Positions 1-7,765 of a DNA stretch of 64,000 nt are shown in pieces. The stretch is taken from assembly GCF_014493765.1 (NCBI RefSeq), contig NZ_JACTVJ010000023.1, forward strand, positions 62,001-126,000, read 5' to 3'. This DNA is from Streptomyces polyasparticus. GTDB taxonomy: Bacteria; Actinomycetota; Actinomycetes; Streptomycetales; Streptomycetaceae. The position numbers and the translations under genes were made by a program. Under the pieces are notes generated by a model. That model saw only the letters and a program-made list of their open reading frames with translations. It did not search any database and was not told the origin of the DNA. Within the stretch, counting starts at the first letter, position 1. Every line of letters begins with the position of its first letter.

Positions 1-327
1 GGGAGACGGGGAAGTTGGCTGGCGCGGTGGCCACCGCGCCAGCGAGGTGGGAGGCCTTGGTCCTTCGGGGTGTGGGTGGGCCCGCAGCGGCGCACCACCT
101 CCCTCGCGGAAGAGCGGCGTATGCCGGGTGCGGAAGCGGGGTTCGAGGTGTCAGCACGAAGCGCGTCACCCATGCCCCCGAAGGGACCAGCAGCCTGGAC
201 GGATGCGAGGACGGACGGCAGGAGTCAGGAGGGACGGGTGGGAGGGAAGAGCACGGGCGGTACGTCAGATGCCGGAAGTGCCTTCACTCTCTTAAGGAGA
301 AAAGCCCGGCGGATCGTGCCAGCTGCT
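1..327. other. Left edge of integrated element, no gene called
   Basis: This stretch lies beyond the 3' end of the minus-strand regulator (328-1122). Short open frames exist on both strands, but none combines a ribosome binding site with a recognisable protein, and they overlap each other. It belongs to the element whose recombinase end is at 7350; the far end of the element lies outside the window. I see no terminator hairpin I would defend. Confidence 0.4.
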
Positions 328-1122
328 TCAGTCGGCACGTACCGTGAGCTCACCGGCCAACAGGGCCTTGACCAGGCGCTCTTCGGCCTCCGCGCGACTG
401 CGGAACATCGCCCGCACGCTGATGCCCGCACGCCGCGCGCATTCGGCAGCGCTCAGCCGGTCCAGCCGGGTGCCGCCGATCAGCTCCAGCTCCCGTCCGG
501 TGATGACCCCGGCCGCTTCGGCGCACTCAAGGACCGCGTACACCTGCGCCATCGACGTGCCCGGCAGCCCTGTCGGTACCGCGCCTTCGTCCAGCGGCTC
601 CGTCGGGTTGCGCCGCTCACACAGCACGCCGTACGCCAGCCGGTGCGCGGCGCGGTCACCGGCGCGCACCAACCGCAGCCCGAATTCCGCCGCTTCCCCG
701 TCCGGTTCGAGCGCTGCGAGCTGCTCGGCGACCGCGACCAGGACCGCTTGCTCCAGCTCGCACTGATCCAGTTCCGCCGGGCGCCGCATCCGGGCCAGAG
801 CCCGTCGCAGTGCGGGCACCACCATCGCCACCGCCACCGTCCCCCACGGCTCCCCGTAAGCGGCACGGCGGCGAACGATCTCGGCCCACACTCGGGCCCG
901 AGCCTCCTGAGGCGTGGACGGGTGCGCCATGCGCGCCCGCACCAGGTCCACGGGCCAGGCGACTGAACCCTCCTGCTCAGAGAGCAGCACCGCCGGCAGC
1001 GTGAGCGGACTGGACCCGCGGGTCAGGTTCAGCAGCGACACATCGACGCTGTCGAACGGGGAAGCCGATGACCGGGCCCGGGAGTTGTACGAAGTCGACG
1101 TGGACGTGAGATTGCGGCGCAT
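328..1122 (-). CDS. Putative HTH regulator of the integrated element
   Basis: A protein of 264 aa that I do not recognise as a named family. The C-terminal 60 residues (around GRELELIGGTRLDRLSAAEC) read like a sigma region-4 or LuxR-type helix-turn-helix, so DNA binding is likely. The middle is alpha-helical and rich in Arg, Ala and Glu, with no membrane segment or enzyme motif. The start at 1122 is fixed by AAGGAG (minus strand, 1129-1134) six bases upstream; the open frame extends much further but has no such site. It diverges from the gene at 1436 across a 313 bp gap, the usual arrangement for a regulator of an integrated element. It may control the methyltransferase/recombinase genes, but that is inference. 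Confidence 0.6.
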   Translation of the reverse strand: MRRNLTSTSTSYNSRARSSASPFDSVDVSLLNLTRGSSPLTLPAVLLSEQEGSVAWPVDLVRARMAHPSTPQEARARVWAEIVRRRAAYGEPWGTVAVAMVVPALRRALARMRRPAELDQCELEQAVLVAVAEQLAALEPDGEAAEFGLRLVRAGDRAAHRLAYGVLCERRNPTEPLDEGAVPTGLPGTSMAQVYAVLECAEAAGVITGRELELIGGTRLDRLSAAECARRAGISVRAMFRSRAEAEERLVKALLAGELTVRAD

Positions 1123-1287
1123 GAGCGGCTCCTTGCCGACGAGCAGCGAATCGGGACGCCTCCCATCCCGCCAACCACCCCTGCCACCGCAGAGCCACCG
1201 GCCTGCCACGCCCCCGCCACAGGTGCGCCATGGCCCTGCCACCACCCGCCCTTCGCATGGCAGAAACCGCATTGACCTGGGCGTCTT

Positions 1288-1316
1288 CTCCTGCCGCAGA
1301 GGAGAGGAAATTCCTC
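1288..1316. promoter_or_regulatory. Candidate operator in divergent promoter region
   Basis: Within the gap between two divergent genes there are two adjacent inverted repeats: CTCCT/AGGAG arms around a 7 bp centre (about 1288-1304) and GAGGAA-A-TTCCTC (1304-1316). They sit between the regulator start (1122) and the 1436 start, where an autoregulatory site would be expected. No clear -35/-10 pair was found, so this is only a candidate. Confidence 0.25.
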
Positions 1317-1435
1317 GAAGGAAACTCAGGAACCAGTCCTTGTCCGCTTCTGCGCGCACCTGGCGCGGGCCGACCGCTCCGGCTCCGCGATACTGACCAC
1401 GGCGGCAGGGGCACGTGAGAACCGAGGGGCGGCGG

Positions 1436-2122
1436 ATGTTCGGCAGGCACAAGCAGGATCCGGTGATCGATCCGGTGGGCTGGGATCTTGCTGGGCGTTT
1501 CGTCGTCAGCGACATCGTCCGGACCGCCGGGTTCCGCCGCCCGGTCCTCAAGGGACCCCTCTCGGTGCGGGTCCCCAAGTACATCGACGGAACCGCGTAC
1601 TTCGCTCCCGCCGTGCTCGTCGTGCGCCCAGACGACACCGTGCAGAAGTACGAGCTGCACGCGGCCATGGATGACCAACGACTGCTGGCCACGGTGACGC
1701 CGGACGGCGCGGGACGTTTCCTCGTCGCCGACGAACATGCCCGCACGGTGGGGACCGTCCACCGCACAGCACCTGCGCTGCGCACGGTGCAGCACTCGTG
1801 GTGGCTTCAACAGCCCGGCCATGCCGACATCGTGGCCCGCTACCACTGGGCCAAGGGCAACGGGAAAGACATCGCCCGACGCGGCAGGGAAACCGCCGGG
1901 TACGTCGCGGGAAGACTGGCCGAGAGTCTCCTCAACTCAGCATTGGGCGGCGAGGGTGGCGACCAGCCTGGGGGTCGCACCCCCAAGCCCGCGACCTGGA
2001 ACTCCGGCGACGAGGTGGCACTGACCTCCGCGACCGTGGAGGGCATCAGGAGCTATATGCCGCAGGCGAGTTGGCTGGATCGGCGCCTGCTCTTCGCGCT
2101 CGCGGTTCTCCGCGAGGGGTGA
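1436..2122 (+). CDS. Hypothetical protein, possible LURP-one/scramblase-like fold
   Basis: A protein of 228 aa. The first 130 residues alternate short hydrophobic beta-like segments with glycines, including a D-E-H-A-R-x-V-G-T-V-H-R turn followed by a W-W-L segment. This resembles the LURP-one/Tubby-like barrel seen in many actinobacterial hypothetical proteins, but I cannot confirm it. The last 90 residues are Gly/Ala/Arg-rich and probably partly disordered. The ATG at 1436 is preferred over the in-frame GTG at 1415 because GAGGGG (1424-1429) is six bases upstream of it. It is the first plus-strand gene of the element, about 150 bp before the methyltransferase-like set. Confidence 0.6.
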   Translation: MFGRHKQDPVIDPVGWDLAGRFVVSDIVRTAGFRRPVLKGPLSVRVPKYIDGTAYFAPAVLVVRPDDTVQKYELHAAMDDQRLLATVTPDGAGRFLVADEHARTVGTVHRTAPALRTVQHSWWLQQPGHADIVARYHWAKGNGKDIARRGRETAGYVAGRLAESLLNSALGGEGGDQPGGRTPKPATWNSGDEVALTSATVEGIRSYMPQASWLDRRLLFALAVLREG

Positions 2123-2269
2123 GAGCCTCCCCGGGCACCTCGGGAAGACGGTGGCAGATCCGTCCTTGACCAGCGGTTTCGTGCCTTGCTGGCATGATTT
2201 GGTGCGGATTTCTCCTTAAGAGTTGTCAGCACGCACGATCAGCGCCCGGCCCCCGGCGACGCACCCGCC

Positions 2270-2893
2270 ATGCCCACCAACCCGCTGCCCACCACCCTCT
2301 GGATCCCCGCCTCCGACGAGGCCACCGACACCCCCGCGGGACACGTCCTGCCCGACTGGGCGGTCGCCCGCGCAGAGTTGGAATTCTGCGCGCGCACCGG
2401 ACACCGCCGACCCGGCATGCTCCGCGTGGCCATCGCCGACACCGGCTGCGGCATGGATGCCCGCACCAGCTGTACCGCCCACGACTCCACCGGCTGCGCT
2501 CAGACGCCTGGCCGTCCGGCGGTGATCCTCGCCGAACTCCACCCCGACACCGTCCCTTCCGCACCCGTGTCCACCGCGTACGGGCCTGGCGAACGCGGCG
2601 CGATCGACGACGGCTGGCCCGGCTTCTTCCACCGAGCCCACCGCGTGCTGCCCGCCGACGGCCTGCTCTTGATCGCTGCCCGACAGCGCCGCGAGAGCGG
2701 CCGTCTCACCGACCCGCTGGGCCTATTGATCGCCACCGCCCGAACTGCCGGCTTCCGCTACCTCCAGCACATCGCAGTTGTGCACGGCCACCTCGACGGC
2801 GACCGCATCAACCCCGCCCCGCCGGATCCGGGCACCCCGGAGCTCATCCACTCCGACCTCCTCGTGCTCAGCCCGGTCCGCACCGCGCAGTAG
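2270..2893 (+). CDS. Methyltransferase-like protein, probably lacking the SAM-binding half
   Basis: A protein of 207 aa. Residues from about 110 (the stretch with FHRAHRVLPADGLLLIAARQ and TARTAGFRYLQH) match the C-terminal half of class I DNA methyltransferases: a 'radical-pathway-like' helix, a hydrophobic strand after a PxDG turn, then a helix and an HSDLLVL strand. The same pattern occurs in the next gene (LLRPGGHIVITT). I see no DPMCG-type SAM motif and no SPPY catalytic motif, so on its own it is probably not an active methyltransferase. It may be a degenerate paralogue or a partner subunit. It ends 13 bp before the next ATG, so it is probably co-transcribed with the two genuine methyltransferases. 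No strong ribosome binding site is visible, so the start is uncertain. Confidence 0.5.
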   Translation: MPTNPLPTTLWIPASDEATDTPAGHVLPDWAVARAELEFCARTGHRRPGMLRVAIADTGCGMDARTSCTAHDSTGCAQTPGRPAVILAELHPDTVPSAPVSTAYGPGERGAIDDGWPGFFHRAHRVLPADGLLLIAARQRRESGRLTDPLGLLIATARTAGFRYLQHIAVVHGHLDGDRINPAPPDPGTPELIHSDLLVLSPVRTAQ

Positions 2894-2906
2894 GGAGTCC
2901 CGCGTC

Positions 2907-3890
2907 ATGAACCAGCGTCTGTCGGTGTGGAGCACCGCCCCGACCACCGCACGCCTCCAGCGCGGCGACCGCTACGTCGACGGCTCCGCCGAGCATCCCG
3001 CGAAGATGCTCCCGGCCCTCGCCCGCCACGCCATTACCACCTACACCAAGCCCGGCGACCTCGTACTGGACCCGATGTGCGGTATCGGCACGACGCTCGT
3101 CGAAGCCGTTCACCTCGGCCGCCATGCACTCGGCACCGAATACGAGCCGAAGTGGGCGCACCTCGCCGCCGCCAACCTTCGCCATGCCGACCGTCAGGGA
3201 GCCACCGGCGGAGGAGAGGTCTTCTGCGGCGACGCGCGCCAGCTCACCGCCCACGTGCCCGCGCACTTCCACGGCTTGGTCGACCTGATCGTCACCTCAC
3301 CCCCGTACGGCCCCTCCGTCCATGGACAGGTCCGCTCCAGCCGCGAATCAGGCGAGCGAGGGGTCACCAAGACCCACTACCGCTACAGCGCAGACCGCCA
3401 CAACCTTGCCCACGTCGGCCTCGACGCCCTCCTCGAAGGATTCACCGAGATCCTCACCCAGTGCCGTCACCTGCTTCGCCCCGGCGGCCACATCGTCATC
3501 ACCACCCGTCCCTGGCGCGAGCAGGGCGAACTCGTCGACCTGCCCACCGGTGTCCTCACCGCCGTCGAGAACGCGGGCCTGATCCCCGTCGAACGCAACG
3601 TCGCTCTGCTCGCCGGGATCCGTGAGGGCCGCCTCATCGCTCGCCCGTCCTTCTTCCAGATGAAGAACGTCGGCGATGCCCGCCGCGCCGGCATCCCCCT
3701 GTCCCTGATCGCGCACGAGGACACGCTCGTCGCCGTCCGCGCCTCCTTTCCTGAAGCGTCGGAGAAGCGGCGCGACGAGAACAGGTCCCGAAGGCGTGCG
3801 ACCAGGCCATGCCGGGTCCGCAAGCCCCGCACGGCGGCGACCTTCCGCGCTCGCGCCTGCACCGCAAAGGCACGTCATGCGGGCCACTGA
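2907..3890 (+). CDS. Site-specific DNA methyltransferase, N4-cytosine/N6-adenine type
   Basis: A protein of 327 aa with both hallmarks of amino-methyltransferases: the SAM-binding motif I (DPMCGIGTTLVEA, about residue 55) and the catalytic motif IV TSPPYGP (about residue 131). The motif order I then IV, and SPPY rather than DPPY, suggest exocyclic N4-cytosine methylation, though N6-adenine is possible. The C-terminal part (RPSFFQMKN...GIPLSLIAHEDTLVAV) is the usual end of this family, followed by a basic Arg-rich tail of about 40 residues where the gene overlaps the next one. The ATG at 2907 starts just after the stop of the upstream gene. The stop lies 14 bp inside the next reading frame, so translation is probably coupled. 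No restriction endonuclease is visible nearby. Confidence 0.75.
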   Translation: MNQRLSVWSTAPTTARLQRGDRYVDGSAEHPAKMLPALARHAITTYTKPGDLVLDPMCGIGTTLVEAVHLGRHALGTEYEPKWAHLAAANLRHADRQGATGGGEVFCGDARQLTAHVPAHFHGLVDLIVTSPPYGPSVHGQVRSSRESGERGVTKTHYRYSADRHNLAHVGLDALLEGFTEILTQCRHLLRPGGHIVITTRPWREQGELVDLPTGVLTAVENAGLIPVERNVALLAGIREGRLIARPSFFQMKNVGDARRAGIPLSLIAHEDTLVAVRASFPEASEKRRDENRSRRRATRPCRVRKPRTAATFRARACTAKARHAGH

Positions 3891-5109
3891 TCTCACTGTG
3901 GGCTCCCTGTGTTCGGGAATCGGTGGCCTCGACCTCGGCGTCCAAGACGCACTCGGCGGGCGCATCGCCTGGCACGCCGAGACCGACCCCCAGGCCTCCG
4001 CTGTGCTCGCCAGACATTGGCCCGGCTCTCTCAACCACGGCGACGTCCGCACCACCGACTTCCGCGAGGTCGAACCCGTCGACGTGCTCACCACTGGATT
4101 TCCCTGTCAGGGCCTGTCCGTGGCGGGCCCGCGCACCGGCCTGTCCGAGCACTCGCCCTCCGGCCTGTGGCCGCACATCGTGACCGCAGCGTCAGCCCTC
4201 CGGCCTCACATGGTGGTGATCGAGAATGTCCGCGGAATCTTGTCCACGAGAGCCGGAATCCGCCCCCTTCGCGACCTGGAACCCTGCCCGAGGTGTCTGG
4301 GAGACCCCCAGAAGCTGCCGCCTATGCGAGCGCTCGGAGCCGTACTCGCGGACCTGGCCGAGATCGGGTATGACGACTGCCGGTGGACATGCGTACGCGC
4401 TTCCGACGTCGGCGCCGCCCATCGTCGCGAGCGCGTATTCCTCGTCGCCGCCCGGTCGATGCCCGACAAGCATCACGCTGTCGAAGACCCCGAACCTCAC
4501 GGTCAACAGCGGCTCCCCAGTCCCAGCCACGCACAAGGCCGGCGGCCAGGGCCCCTACCGGGCAGGCAAGGACGAGCACCTGCTGCCCACCCCACGCGCG
4601 AGCGACGGCGAGAAGGGCTCACCGAACCAGCGCTATCGCAACGGCGGCCTCACCCTTGCCTCCACCGCGGCCGTGCTTGCCGGTACGGAGAAGTTGCTGC
4701 CCACTCCGACGACGGCGGACGCGCACGGCGGTGCGGGTACAACCCCGAAACGCAAGGGCGGAGTGAACCTCCGTACCGCCGTCACTCACCTGCCGGTTGG
4801 TGGGCCGAATACCTCCCCGCGATCCGCAGATGGGAGCACGTGACCGGCCATCCCGCACCCAGGCCCACGGTCCCCGGCACCCGTCGCCTGAGCGCCGACC
4901 TGGTCGAGTGGCTCATGGGTTTCGAGAAGGGCTGGGTGACGGGCATGCCCGGCCTCTCCCGCGTTGCTCAACTCCACCTGCTCGGCAACAGCGTTGTCCC
5001 ACAGCAAGCGGCTCACGCACTCCGCCATTTGCTGGCGGACAGCACCATCGGGGCCGTCGCCCTGCCGTGGTCGGCGTGCGTCGCCCGGTCCGCAGGAAGT
5101 GCGCGATGA
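3877..5109 (+). CDS. DNA cytosine-C5 methyltransferase with frame-displaced target-recognition region
   Basis: A 410 aa reading frame with clear m5C methyltransferase motifs: motif I (SLCSGIGGLDLG, residues 10-21), catalytic motif IV (GFPCQG, Cys77), motif VI (ENV, 116-118), motif VIII (AAHRRERVFLVAA), motif IX (RRLSADLVEWLMGFEKGW) and motif X (GNSVVPQQA). The start at 3877 has AAAGG six bases upstream. Between motifs VIII and IX, about 4455-4795, the coding signal moves to the +2 frame. There, third positions are almost all G/C and the translation gives phage-methyltransferase-like stretches such as LLPTPRASDGEKGSPNQR and LLPTPTTADAHGG. The frame returns to the original before W-A-E-Y-L-P-A-I-R-R-W. 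Two compensating indels, a sequencing artefact or recoding could explain this. As read, the protein would be full length but with a scrambled recognition region. Confidence 0.7.
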   Translation: MRATDLTVGSLCSGIGGLDLGVQDALGGRIAWHAETDPQASAVLARHWPGSLNHGDVRTTDFREVEPVDVLTTGFPCQGLSVAGPRTGLSEHSPSGLWPHIVTAASALRPHMVVIENVRGILSTRAGIRPLRDLEPCPRCLGDPQKLPPMRALGAVLADLAEIGYDDCRWTCVRASDVGAAHRRERVFLVAARSMPDKHHAVEDPEPHGQQRLPSPSHAQGRRPGPLPGRQGRAPAAHPTRERRREGLTEPALSQRRPHPCLHRGRACRYGEVAAHSDDGGRARRCGYNPETQGRSEPPYRRHSPAGWWAEYLPAIRRWEHVTGHPAPRPTVPGTRRLSADLVEWLMGFEKGWVTGMPGLSRVAQLHLLGNSVVPQQAAHALRHLLADSTIGAVALPWSACVARSAGSAR

Positions 5110-5384
5110 CCTCCCGTCCCGAGCCCACACCGGGCCCGGGAGATCGCGGCCTTGACGACCGGGCCGAGCGGGAGCGTCCATGGACCCCGGACGCCCTTGG
5201 CCACGACGGACGGCTCAACGAGCCAGCCACAACAGACGAGTTGAGGGTGTCCGTGCAGTACGTCGTCATTCACGGACCGGACGGAGAAGCACTCCAACAC
5301 CGCCAAGCCGCCGCCATCCGCCGCGTGCTCGCGCACCTGCGAGCCCAGCGGGTCGGCGCGCGGGACGGGGAGAGGAGCGCATGA
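5106..5384 (+). CDS. Small hypothetical protein coupled to the methyltransferase
   Basis: A protein of 92 aa whose ATG overlaps the stop of the cytosine methyltransferase (ATGA at 5106-5109), which argues for translational coupling and for its being real. The N-terminal half is Pro/Arg/Asp-rich and probably disordered. The C-terminal half (DELRVSVQYVVIHGPDGEAL then HRQAAAIRRVLAHL) suggests a beta hairpin followed by a helix. I do not recognise the family. Its position just before the recombinase (37 bp gap) would suit a small element-encoded accessory or directionality factor, but nothing in the sequence shows that. Confidence 0.5.
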   Translation: MTSRPEPTPGPGDRGLDDRAERERPWTPDALGHDGRLNEPATTDELRVSVQYVVIHGPDGEALQHRQAAAIRRVLAHLRAQRVGARDGERSA

Positions 5385-5420
5385 CGTAAACCGCCCGCCC
5401 CCCTTCGGACAGGAGCCGAC

Positions 5421-7472
5421 ATGACGCTGGACGCCACGGCGCCCGAACACCCTTGGACGCCACCGGTCCCAGGTCTGCCCTGGTCCCCGGCCACACCGTC
5501 CGCGCCCGCGCCACCGGTCACCGTGCCGGTGGCCTGGCTCGGCCGGACCTCCGACGAAGACGCCCAGGACCCGACCCTCTCCCTGCCCCGCCAGCTTCGG
5601 AACGCTCGCGCGGCTCTCCCGCCCGGCTGGGTCATCGTCGCCCACTTCTACGACGTCGAATCCGGCCGCAAGGAACTCGACCAGCGCGGCCACGGCAGCG
5701 CACACGAGCGCTTCGACGTTCCGATCCCGCGCGATGGCGGCATCGCCGACCTGCTGGAAGAGGCCAAGGACCCCAGCCGCCGCTTCGCCGCGGTCATCTG
5801 CGAGTCCATCGAGCGCGTCGCCCGACGCACCTACTTCGGCACGAAGATCGAGTACGAGCTGGAGAAGTGCGGCGTCGCCCTGTGCGCCGCCGACGAACCG
5901 ATCATCACCGACCCGAAGGCCAAGCGTGCCACCCCGACGCTCACCCGTCGCGTGAAGCAGGCCGTCTCCGAGTGGTACGTGCTGCAGATGCTGGAGCTGT
6001 CCTGGGACGGCTTCATCGAGCACACCAAACAAGGCTGGAACGTGGGCAAACCCCCGTACGGCTACCTCGCCGACAAGGTCCCGCACCCTGTGCCCGCGCG
6101 GCGGGCGGAAGGCCGCACCAAGCATCGACTTATCCCCGATCCTGTCTGCGGCCCGGTCGTCACCGAGATCTTCCGTCTCCGCGCCCTCAACAAGCTCGGC
6201 TACCGGGCGATCGCCGACCGCCTGAACACCGACCCGCTCCTTTACCCACCGCCGCGCCCGAACCGCGCCGACACGGCCTCCGCGATGTGGAGCGTGGCCG
6301 GAGTGCGCAGCATCCTGGAGAACCCGAAGTACACCGGCTACCAGGTCTGGAACCGCAAGGCCCGCAAGAAGGGCAACCGACGCAACCCCATCAGCGAATG
6401 GATCTGGTCTCCGCAGCCCACCCATGAGCCTCTCGTCACCCGCGAGATGTTCTCCGCCGCCTCACCGGTGGGCAAGACGCGTCAGGGCTCGCGCCCCGAG
6501 CCAGGGCCCAACTCCCAACACCCGCAGACCAAACGCACCTATGCGCTGCGTTCGTACGTCATCTGTGACCTGTGTGACCGGCGCATGTACGGCAAGAGCC
6601 GCAAAGGCCTGTCCTTCTACGCCTGCGAGATCGACGCGGCCCACCACCGAGGCGCCCCCTGGTTTCCCACCCACCCCAAGAGCGTGTGGATCGGCGAGAA
6701 GGCGCTCATCGGCGCGGTCCACGACTTCTTCGCCGACCGGATCCTCGGCCCACATCGCCAAGAACTGCTCGCCACCCAGCTCGCCCACACCGGGGCGCAA
6801 GCCCAGCCCCTTCTCGCCGACCGCACCGAGGCCCTCACCGCACAGATCGGCCAGCTCAAGACCAAGCAGAGCCGCCTTATGGACGAGCTCGCCGACATCG
6901 ACGAGACCGACCCGGACATCGCCACCGCGTACCGCAGAACCATCCGCGAACGCTTCAACCAGATGGAACGCGAGCGAGCCCGGCTCCAAGACGAACTCCA
7001 CACCCACAACGCCGCACGGAACACCCCTGGCACCGACGCCGAACTCTTGGATCTGCTTCCAGAAGTCAGAAGAGGCCTCGGCACACTTACCGTCGAGGCG
7101 CAACGCGACCTCTACGATGCCTTCCAACTGGAGATTCGCTACGACCGCCCGAGCCGAAGGGCGGTCCTCAAGGTCACCATCGACGGCGCCACCGTCGACG
7201 AGCTGTCCCACCAGGTACAGCCCCTCGTCGGTCCACCACCGAGGATCGGCGAGACGCATGGGACGACGCCCCGCACAGCAACGAACCCGGGCCACGTACG
7301 TGGTCCGGGCGTCATCGGGACAAGTGCGCCAAGCGCTTCCCATGTTTTGGGCGCCCCCGGCAGGACTCGAACCTGCGGCCAAGCGCTTAGAAGGCGCCTG
7401 CTCTATCCACTGAGCTACGGGGGCCGGTGTGTGGCCGGTGGCCTGGACTGCGGACTGGGGGGAGATCCGTGA
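5421..7472 (+). CDS. Large serine recombinase (integrase) of the element
   Basis: A reading frame of 683 aa with the layout of large serine recombinases. An N-terminal resolvase domain has the nucleophile in WLGRTSDED (Ser44) and the downstream LPRQLR. A 'recombinase' domain includes GKPPYGY, GYRAIADRLN and ILENPKYTGYQVWN. A zinc ribbon follows (CDLCDRRMYG, then YAC), then a long coiled coil of Arg/Glu/Leu-rich helices (about residues 470-540). The resolvase domain is preceded by a Pro-rich extension of about 36 residues. The last 45 or so codons are unusual: from 7352 the frame reads the complement of the tRNA-Arg gene and ends in flanking chromosome at 7472. The element therefore supplies no stop of its own here, and the natural C-terminus would differ in the excised form. 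The ATG at 5421 follows an AGGAG-containing leader. Confidence 0.85.
   Translation: MTLDATAPEHPWTPPVPGLPWSPATPSAPAPPVTVPVAWLGRTSDEDAQDPTLSLPRQLRNARAALPPGWVIVAHFYDVESGRKELDQRGHGSAHERFDVPIPRDGGIADLLEEAKDPSRRFAAVICESIERVARRTYFGTKIEYELEKCGVALCAADEPIITDPKAKRATPTLTRRVKQAVSEWYVLQMLELSWDGFIEHTKQGWNVGKPPYGYLADKVPHPVPARRAEGRTKHRLIPDPVCGPVVTEIFRLRALNKLGYRAIADRLNTDPLLYPPPRPNRADTASAMWSVAGVRSILENPKYTGYQVWNRKARKKGNRRNPISEWIWSPQPTHEPLVTREMFSAASPVGKTRQGSRPEPGPNSQHPQTKRTYALRSYVICDLCDRRMYGKSRKGLSFYACEIDAAHHRGAPWFPTHPKSVWIGEKALIGAVHDFFADRILGPHRQELLATQLAHTGAQAQPLLADRTEALTAQIGQLKTKQSRLMDELADIDETDPDIATAYRRTIRERFNQMERERARLQDELHTHNAARNTPGTDAELLDLLPEVRRGLGTLTVEAQRDLYDAFQLEIRYDRPSRRAVLKVTIDGATVDELSHQVQPLVGPPPRIGETHGTTPRTATNPGHVRGPGVIGTSAPSASHVLGAPGRTRTCGQALRRRLLYPLSYGGRCVAGGLDCGLGGDP
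7328..7388. repeat. 11-bp direct repeat at the tRNA/element junction
   Basis: GCCAAGCGCTT occurs at 7328-7338 in the element and again at 7378-7388 inside the tRNA gene, exactly 50 bp apart. The core AAGCGCTT is a perfect palindrome. The spacing and location, one copy on each side of the tRNA 3' end, make it a candidate for recombinase half-sites or an attachment remnant. The distal att site of the element is outside the window, so the crossover cannot be placed. Confidence 0.35.
7352..7424 (-). tRNA. tRNA-Arg (anticodon UCU)
   Basis: The minus strand folds into a full cloverleaf of 73 nt. The acceptor stem is GCCCCCG/CGGGGGC with discriminator G, the D arm reads TAGCTCAGTGGATAGAGCA, the anticodon loop is CTTCTAA giving UCU, and the T arm is GCAGG-TTCGAGT-CCTGC. 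CCA is not encoded (CCC follows). The 3' end faces the integrated element, and the recombinase frame runs antisense across the whole gene. The tRNA sequence itself appears intact, so the integration preserved the gene. Confidence 0.95.
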
Positions 7473-7551
7473 CCTTGCCGGGGACAAGGATAGGGGTCGC
7501 CGCCCCCTGTCCCGTGCGCTTCTGCTCCGTGGCACGATGTGGAGTTTCAGT

Positions 7552-7599
7552 GAAGCGGTTTCTGATAATCGCAGGCAGGTACGAATCCTGCATCGCTTT
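7552..7599 (+). other. tRNA-like two-stem structure
   Basis: A 48-nt structure downstream of the tRNA gene. The outer stem GAAGCGGT (7552-7559) pairs with ATCGCTTT (7592-7599), counting two G-U pairs. Inside is a 5-bp, 7-nt-loop hairpin GCAGG-TACGAAT-CCTGC (7575-7591) that copies the geometry and most bases of a tRNA T arm (TACGAAT against the usual TTCGAAT). GCGGTT can alternatively pair with AATCGC at 7566-7571. It could be a decayed tRNA 3' half from an earlier integration, or a regulatory hairpin. No complete cloverleaf can be drawn. Confidence 0.3.
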
Positions 7600-7681
7600 T
7601 GACGTCTCACGCCCCGGGTGTTGTGCACTCGTTATGCCTGCGCCCCAGTCGTCCCACAAGCCCTACTGATCCCACTGGCCC

Positions 7682-7735
7682 CAGTCGTCACGATCCACCC
7701 AGTCGTCACGATCCACCCAGTCGTCACCATTCCGC
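7682..7735 (+). repeat. Three tandem 18-bp repeats
   Basis: CAGTCGTCACGATCCACC at 7682-7699 and 7700-7717 is followed by a third, partly degenerate copy (CAGTCGTCACCATTCCGC). It lies in the 525 bp non-coding gap between the tRNA and the GTPase operon. There are no spacers, so it is not a CRISPR array. Confidence 0.8.
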
Positions 7736-7765
7736 AAGGGTCTCGCGCTTGTCGCACCTTCACGC

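Noticed and set aside
70-966. Plus-strand frame over the regulator at 328-1122
   Set aside because: Arg/His/Pro-rich translation with no ribosome binding site, whereas the minus-strand gene has AAGGAG at the right distance.
2161-2222. Promoter with TTGACC and a CATGAT -10 before the gene at 2270
   Set aside because: The spacing is about 21 bp, too long for a normal promoter; also a 12-bp similarity to 289-300 that is expected by chance.
1-7350. Insertion sequence or transposase in the element
   Set aside because: No transposase domain or terminal inverted repeats seen; the only recombinase is the large serine type.
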